A DNA stretch of 9,022 nt, taken from an uncultured Collinsella sp. Its GTDB lineage: Bacteria; Actinomycetota; Coriobacteriia; Coriobacteriales; Coriobacteriaceae. Where the stretch lies: contig URKM01000066.1 of the NCBI GenBank assembly GCA_900548365.1, positions 1 through 9,022 on the forward strand, read 5' to 3'. Positions 5,290 to 9,022 of the stretch are shown in pieces. Position 1 is the first letter of the stretch, and each line of letters starts with the position of its first letter. A program made the translations under genes and the position numbers. The notes beneath the pieces are model-generated. The model was not told the origin of the DNA and did not search any database. It worked only from the letters and a program-made list of their open reading frames with translations.

Positions 5290-6813
5290 ATGATGCGCGT
5301 GAACGGTTGGAACCTTACGGGCGGTTACACCGGTTCGGGCGCTGCGCGGCCGTCGTCGACGGATGCCGCCGCGGGCGTCCGGGACGGCGCGGGCCCGGAT
5401 TCGGGGTCGGCGCTGTCCGTATCCCAGGCGGTGGATATGGCCGCCGGCGCTCTCGACGCGATTCCCCAGATAACGGTGCTCGGCGAGGTGACGGGCTTCC
5501 GCGGCCCCAACGCCCGCAGCGGGCATTGCTATTTCCAGATCAAGGATGATTCGTCCGCCATGGAATGCATCATCTGGAAGGGCGCGTACGCCAAGCGCGC
5601 GTTCGAGCTGCGCGACGGCATGCAGGTGCAGTTCACCGGGCAGTTCAACCTCTACAAGCCCATCGGCAAGATGAGCTTCGTGGCGCGGTCCTTCACCCTG
5701 GCGGGCGAGGGCCTGCTCAGGCAGCAGGTCGCCGCGCTGGCGGAGAAGCTTCGCCGCGAGGGCCTGATGGACGATTCGCGCAAGCGGCGCATCCCGGCGT
5801 TCTGCTCGCGCGTGGCGGTGGTCACCTCGCTGTCGGGCGCCGTCATCGACGACGTCAAGCGCACGCTGCGCCGCCGCAACCCGCTGGTGGAGCTCATCTG
5901 CGTCGGCTCGAAGGTACAGGGCGAGGGGGCGCCCGCCGAGCTCATCGACGGCTTGCGCCGCGCCGCCGCGATCGAGCCCGCGCCCGATTGCATCCTGCTG
6001 GTTCGCGGCGGCGGGTCGTTCGAGGATTTGATGACCTTCAACGACGAGTCGCTGGCGCGCGCGGTCGCGTCGTGCTCCGTTCCGGTCGTCACGGGCATCG
6101 GGCACGAGCCGGACAACTCGATCTGCGACATGGTGGGGGACAGGCGCTGCTCCACGCCCACGGCGGCGGCGGAATCGGTGGCTCCGTCCATGGGCGAGCT
6201 GGCCGACGTGCTGGAAACCCGGTCGCATCGCCTTTGCCGCGCGCTGGACTCCATCGTGCTCGCGGGAAACGCCGTGGTCGACGGGGCGGCTCAGCGGGCC
6301 GACCGCGCGATGCGCGCGAATCTCTCGCGGCTGCGGATGGCCCTCGATGCGGCGGCCTCCCGCCCGTGCCTCACGCGGCCCGATGCAGTGCTCGAGCAGC
6401 GCGCGGCCGAGCTCGGCATGACGCAGGACCGTCTCGCGGCGGCGGGCGTCGCCTCGCAGCGGCGCATGGAGGGGAGTCTGGATGCGCTGGCGGCGCGCCT
6501 CGCATCGAGCACCTCGGGTATGGCGCCCAGGCGGCACGAGCTGGCGCTCGCGGGCTCGCGTCTGCGCCACGCGGGCGCCGCCGCGGTCGATCGCGTCGGG
6601 TCCGAGCTCGCGGCAGCCGCCGGCAAGCTCGATGCGCTCTCGCCCCTCAAGGTGCTTTCGCGCGGCTATTCCATCGCGTACGCAGACGACGTCGTGGCGA
6701 CGTCGGCCGGGGCCTTCGCCCCCGGGGACACCGTGCGCGTCCGCATGGCGGACGGATCGGTGTACGGAACGGTCACCCAGGTATCACCTACCTCGAATAG
6801 AACGGAGAACTAG
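5290..6813 (+). CDS. xseA: Exodeoxyribonuclease VII large subunit
   Basis: This is the catalytic subunit of exonuclease VII, which degrades single-stranded DNA from both ends in repair and forms a complex with several XseB copies. An OB-fold domain lies at about residues 42-140 (LSVSQAV... through GEVTGF). The active-site region follows, with RGGGSFEDL (239-247) and GHEPDNS (271-277). Arg239, His272 and Asp275 keep the spacing of the catalytic Arg205, His238 and Asp241 reported for E. coli. An Ala/Arg-rich coiled-coil region (about 290-450) and the terminal LSPLKVLSRGYSIA segment complete the family pattern. About 40 low-complexity Gly/Ala/Ser residues precede the OB fold. The start is uncertain: AAGGAGG (5283-5289) abuts ATG 5290, is 3 bases from ATG 5293 and 9 bases from GTG 5299. 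All three are in frame and give nearly the same protein. The stop is two bases before xseB, so the pair is an operon. Confidence 0.95.
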   Translation: MMRVNGWNLTGGYTGSGAARPSSTDAAAGVRDGAGPDSGSALSVSQAVDMAAGALDAIPQITVLGEVTGFRGPNARSGHCYFQIKDDSSAMECIIWKGAYAKRAFELRDGMQVQFTGQFNLYKPIGKMSFVARSFTLAGEGLLRQQVAALAEKLRREGLMDDSRKRRIPAFCSRVAVVTSLSGAVIDDVKRTLRRRNPLVELICVGSKVQGEGAPAELIDGLRRAAAIEPAPDCILLVRGGGSFEDLMTFNDESLARAVASCSVPVVTGIGHEPDNSICDMVGDRRCSTPTAAAESVAPSMGELADVLETRSHRLCRALDSIVLAGNAVVDGAAQRADRAMRANLSRLRMALDAAASRPCLTRPDAVLEQRAAELGMTQDRLAAAGVASQRRMEGSLDALAARLASSTSGMAPRRHELALAGSRLRHAGAAAVDRVGSELAAAAGKLDALSPLKVLSRGYSIAYADDVVATSAGAFAPGDTVRVRMADGSVYGTVTQVSPTSNRTEN

Positions 6814-6815
6814 CA

Positions 6816-7085
6816 ATGGCCGAGGAGAAGAAGAAGGTCGAGGAGCTGTCCTACAAGGAGGCTTCGATCGAGCTCGAGGGCATCATCCGCAGCTTGGAAT
6901 CGGGCGACCTCGAGCTCGAGGAGTCGCTCGAGGGGTATACGCGCGGCGTCGAGCTGCTCAAGAGCCTGCGCGGGCGCCTGGCCGAGGCGGAGCAGAAGGT
7001 CTCCGTGCTCATGGCCGATATCGACGGCGGCGACCGCCTGGTTCCCGCCGAGGCCGCGAGCACCGACGATTCGCTGAACTTCTAA
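6816..7085 (+). CDS. xseB: Exodeoxyribonuclease VII small subunit
   Basis: This is the 89-residue small subunit of exonuclease VII, which coats the long helices of XseA and controls its activity. The core SYKEASIELEGIIRSLESG and the following ELEESLEGYTRG region form the helical hairpin typical of XseB. The 15-residue acidic/Ser tail after the helices is slightly longer than usual. The ATG at 6816 comes two bases after the xseA stop, with GGAG (6804-6807) inside the xseA end, so translation is probably coupled. Confidence 0.94.
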   Translation: MAEEKKKVEELSYKEASIELEGIIRSLESGDLELEESLEGYTRGVELLKSLRGRLAEAEQKVSVLMADIDGGDRLVPAEAASTDDSLNF

Positions 7086-7095
7086 GGAGGCGGCG

Positions 7096-7150
7096 ACGCC
7101 GGCACCGGTCGGCGTTCGTTGCTGTCACCGTGCGCCGGCACCTTGCCGGC
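7096..7150 (+). repeat. Two small GC hairpins with a repeated 10-mer after xseB
   Basis: The first hairpin is ACGCCG/CGGCGT (7096-7101, 7110-7115) followed by a broken T-tract. The second is GCCGGCA/TGCCGGC (7134-7140, 7144-7150) with a 3-nt loop and no T-tract. The 10-mer CGCCGGCACC occurs in both (7097-7106, 7133-7142). The first may be a weak terminator of xseAB; transcription may well continue into the HIT gene. Confidence 0.4.
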
Positions 7151-7204
7151 AGGAATACGCGCCCGGACCCGATGCGGCCCGGCGCTTCGAAAGGAGCCAT
7201 CACC

Positions 7205-7540
7205 ATGGAAGACTGCATCTTCTGCAAGATCGCTGCCGGGGAGATCCCCGCGACCGTCGTATACGAGGACGACCTGGTCATCGCGTTCGACGACTTAAAT
7301 CCCCAGGCACCCGTCCATACGCTGGTTATCCCTAAGGCGCATCACGCGAACATCATCGACGGGGTGCCCGCCGAGACGCTCGGCGCCATGGTTCATGCCG
7401 TCGAGGAGGTCGCGCACGCCAAGGGGCTCGACGAGGGCTTCCGCGTGATCGCGAACACCGGCGAGGTCGCGGGCCAGACCGTGCATCATTTCCACATGCA
7501 CGTCCTGGGCGGCAAGCCGCTCGGCGAGAACCTGGTCTAG
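7205..7540 (+). CDS. HIT family protein (HINT-type nucleotide hydrolase)
   Basis: This 111-residue protein of the histidine triad family probably hydrolyses nucleoside phosphoramidates and adenylyl-lysine-type adducts (HINT branch) in the cytosol. It begins with CIFCKI (Cys4, Cys7, the zinc-type start of this branch) and EIPA. The substrate loop DDLNPQAPVHTLVIPKAH follows, and the triad is HFHMH (His95, His97, His99; His97 is the expected nucleophile), ending in VLGGKPLG. Full length for the family. The ATG at 7205 has AAGGAG (7191-7196) eight bases upstream. It lies 119 bp after xseB in the same direction and may be read from the same transcript. The cellular substrate is not known. Confidence 0.93.
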   Translation: MEDCIFCKIAAGEIPATVVYEDDLVIAFDDLNPQAPVHTLVIPKAHHANIIDGVPAETLGAMVHAVEEVAHAKGLDEGFRVIANTGEVAGQTVHHFHMHVLGGKPLGENLV

Positions 7541-7547
7541 CGCCGTA

Positions 7548-7574
7548 TCCGTCGCGCCGCTCCCGGCGCGCGGA
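7548..7574 (+). terminator. GC-rich hairpin after the HIT gene
   Basis: TCCG-T-CGCGCCG (7548-7559, the T at 7552 bulged) pairs with CGGCGCG-CGGA (7564-7574) around a CTCC loop, giving 11 pairs starting 8 nt after the stop codon. No T-tract follows. It probably marks the end of the HIT transcript or protects its 3' end. Confidence 0.5.
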
Positions 7575-7668
7575 CCGCATCTCGGCAAGGCTCGCCCGAC
7601 CGGTGGCCGCGGAGTGTGGGATTCGCGCAGGGTGCGGGCCCGTTCATAGAATGCTGGCCGTGCGGCCC

Positions 7669-7690
7669 GCTTCATATCGTATGATGAAGC
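7669..7690. repeat. Dyad in the ackA upstream region (possible operator)
   Basis: GCTTCAT (7669-7675) and ATGAAGC (7684-7690) are perfect inverted copies around an 8-bp spacer. A second nested dyad, CATA-TCG-TATG (7673-7683), shares the left side. The site covers the -10-like TATGAT (7680-7685), about 65-85 bp before the ackA ATG. It may be a regulator site or a leader hairpin. Confidence 0.45.
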
Positions 7691-7753
7691 GAGGGTCGTA
7701 CGGCCTTCCGTATATTTCACAACCCGATGTATGTAGACAGAGATGGGAGATAC

Positions 7754-8920
7754 ATGAACGTTCTGGTTATCAACGCCGGTAGCTCGAGCCTGAAGTACCA
7801 GCTGCTCAACACGAAGTCCGGCGAGGTGTTCGCTAAGGGCAACTGCGAGCGCATCGGCATCGACGGCTCCTTCATCGGCCACGAGGAGATGGGCGTGAAG
7901 GGCAAGCTCGAGGTCGAGATGCCCGATCACAAGACGGCCATCAGCCATGTGTTCGAGCTCCTGAAGACCGTCGACGCTCCCGTCGAGGGCATCGGTCACC
8001 GCGTCGTCCAGGGTGGTTGGTACTTCCCCGAGTCCGCCGTCGTCACCGATGAGACCCTCGCCCAGGTCCGTGAGGTCGCTCCGCTGGCCCCGCTGCACAA
8101 CTACGCCGAGGCCGACGTTATCGAGATCTGCCGCGACATGTTCCCGGAGCTGGGCAACGTGATCGTTCCCGACACCGCGTTCCACTACAACATGCCCGAG
8201 CGCGCATGGCGCTACGCCATCCCGCGCGACGTGGTTGATACCTATCATGTTCGCAAGTACGGCGCCCACGGCACCAGCCACCGCTTCATCTGGCGTTCCG
8301 TGAACGAGTTCCTCGGCGGCGAGGCCCACAAGGTCGTGAGCTGCCACCTCGGTTCCGGCGCCTCGCTGTGCGCCATCGAGGACGGTAAGTGCATGGACAC
8401 CACCATGGGCCTGACCCCGCTCGACGGCCTGATCATGGGTACCCGCTGCGGCACCGTCGACCCGGCTACCGTGTTCTACCTCAACCGCGTCGCCGATATG
8501 AGCATCGACGAGATCGATACCATGATGAACAAGAAGTCGGGCCTGCTGGCGGTTTCCGGCGTTTCCTCCGACTCCCGCGACGTGGTTGCCGGCGCCGAGA
8601 ACGGCGACGAGAACTGCGCCATGGCCATCGAGATGTTCTGCTATCGCGCCTCCCAGCTCATCAGCGAGATGGCGGCGTCCATGCAGGGCTTCGACACCAT
8701 GGTCTTCACCGCGGGCATCGGCGAGAACTCCGTCGACCTGCGCGCCGGCGTCTCCGAGCGCCTGGGCTGGCTGGGCGTCGAGATCGACCTCGAGCTCAAC
8801 AAGATCCGCTCCGACGAGCCACGCGTCATCTCCACGCCGGAGTCCAAGGTCCGCGTCCTCGTCGTTCCCACCAACGAGGAGCTCATGATCGCCCTCGACG
8901 TCGAGGCGCTCCTGGGCTAG
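7754..8920 (+). CDS. ackA: Acetate kinase
   Basis: This 388-residue cytosolic enzyme interconverts acetyl phosphate + ADP and acetate + ATP, the ATP-yielding step of fermentation. All family signatures are present: NAGSSSLKYQL (7-17), GHRVVQGG (Arg83, substrate site), PDTAFH (Asp140, catalytic), GAHGTSHR, CHLGSGAS, the LTPLDGLIMGTRCGTVDP signature, GIGENS and the C-terminal TNEELMIA. Length is close to the usual 395-400. The ATG at 7754 gives the canonical beta-strand start; an in-frame ATG at 7727 would add nine residues and is not preferred. GGGAG (7745-7749) is close, four bases from the ATG. No phosphotransacetylase gene, the usual partner, adjoins it on the visible sides; an IS-like end follows instead. 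Confidence 0.97.
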   Translation: MNVLVINAGSSSLKYQLLNTKSGEVFAKGNCERIGIDGSFIGHEEMGVKGKLEVEMPDHKTAISHVFELLKTVDAPVEGIGHRVVQGGWYFPESAVVTDETLAQVREVAPLAPLHNYAEADVIEICRDMFPELGNVIVPDTAFHYNMPERAWRYAIPRDVVDTYHVRKYGAHGTSHRFIWRSVNEFLGGEAHKVVSCHLGSGASLCAIEDGKCMDTTMGLTPLDGLIMGTRCGTVDPATVFYLNRVADMSIDEIDTMMNKKSGLLAVSGVSSDSRDVVAGAENGDENCAMAIEMFCYRASQLISEMAASMQGFDTMVFTAGIGENSVDLRAGVSERLGWLGVEIDLELNKIRSDEPRVISTPESKVRVLVVPTNEELMIALDVEALLG

Positions 8921-8926
8921 GCCGCT

Positions 8927-8952
8927 GCATCGTTCGATATGCACGACGATGC
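8927..8952 (+). other. Hairpin after ackA, possibly an incomplete terminator
   Basis: GCATCGT (8927-8933) and ACGATGC (8946-8952) form a 7-bp stem with a 12-nt loop, starting 6 nt after the ackA stop. No T-tract follows before the IS-like end at 8968. It may still act as a transcript end. Confidence 0.4.
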
Positions 8953-8967
8953 CCCCGCAGGTCCGTT

Positions 8968-9022
8968 TGAACTGCCTCCCATTTCTTGGACAAGGAAATA
9001 GAAGTCCGAGAGATGGGAGGCC
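8968..9022 (+). mobile_element. Left end of an IS3-family (IS150-like) insertion sequence, truncated by window edge
   Basis: From 8968 the sequence starts with TGAACTGCCTCCCAT and continues to CTTGGACA, resembling the TG-starting terminal repeats of IS150-group IS3 elements (the TGxACTGxxxCCCA...TTGGACA pattern, from memory). An imperfect inverted repeat follows (8974-8991 against 9004-9021, 16 of 18 matching, 12-nt spacer), as often seen at subterminal positions in this group. The transposase genes, right end and target duplication would lie outside the window, so the call rests on the end alone. Confidence 0.55.

Larger units (their letters stand above)
7541..7753 (+). other. Intergenic region between the HIT gene and ackA
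   Basis: These 213 bp hold no gene that I can support. They contain a strong hairpin right after the HIT stop (7548-7574), a dyad at 7669-7690 with a TATGAT box (7680-7685), and the ackA leader. Further A/T-rich boxes (TAGAAT 7647-7652, TATATT 7711-7716) exist, but none has a matching -35, so the ackA promoter is not fixed. Confidence 0.5.

Noticed and set aside
5275..6570. Open frame of 431 codons on the minus strand opposite xseA
   Set aside because: Arg/Ala/His-rich antisense shadow of a complete xseA; no ribosome binding site or domain seen.
7133..7150. GCCGGCA/TGCCGGC hairpin as a strong terminator of xseAB
   Set aside because: No T-tract follows (AGGAAT), so it is reported only as a small repeat structure.
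7295..8944. Open frame of 549 codons on the minus strand opposite ackA and the HIT gene
   Set aside because: It covers two well-identified genes and an intergenic gap, and its product is low-complexity with no motif; a shadow of the third-position GC bias.

Overview
The window looks like chromosome from a high-GC actinomycete-type bacterium, most likely a member of the Coriobacteriia (Collinsella/Olsenella-like). The grounds are strong G/C at third codon positions, GGAGG-type ribosome binding sites, an ECF-type transporter, a YugP-type zinc peptidase, acetate kinase and an IS3-like element end. The lineage is an inference from style and gene content, not a database match.

Left part, minus strand (1-2889). 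A lipid kinase gene (DAGK family, 1972-2889) is followed by a separate transcription unit. That unit has a good promoter (1855-1882), a 23-residue leader peptide with three consecutive Trp codons (1729-1800), a textbook intrinsic terminator (1664-1696) and an alternative antiterminator pairing. Next come a small six-helix membrane protein resembling an ECF transporter substrate-binding (S) component (1000-1563) and an ECF-type ATPase (954 leftwards, running off the window). Read together, this is a ribosome-mediated tryptophan attenuator controlling a transporter rather than a trp biosynthesis operon, and it points to tryptophan or a Trp precursor as the transported substrate. This is the most interesting part of the window.

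Middle and right part, plus strand (3213-8920). RNase D (rnd) is divergent from the lipid kinase across a 323-bp gap that carries a perfect 8-bp dyad. It is followed by a YugP-like membrane zinc metallopeptidase. Then come the two exonuclease VII subunits xseA and xseB, two bases apart and clearly co-transcribed, a HIT-family nucleotide hydrolase, and acetate kinase (ackA). These are ordinary housekeeping genes. The leader of xseA holds a terminator-like hairpin directly in front of the ribosome binding site, and the ackA upstream region holds a 22-bp dyad over a possible -10 box.

Right edge. About 47 bp after ackA begins a sequence that looks like the left end of an IS3-family (IS150-like) insertion sequence (8968 to the edge). 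It has the TG start and a subterminal imperfect inverted repeat, and its transposase genes would lie outside the window. I see no tRNA or rRNA genes and no CRISPR array.
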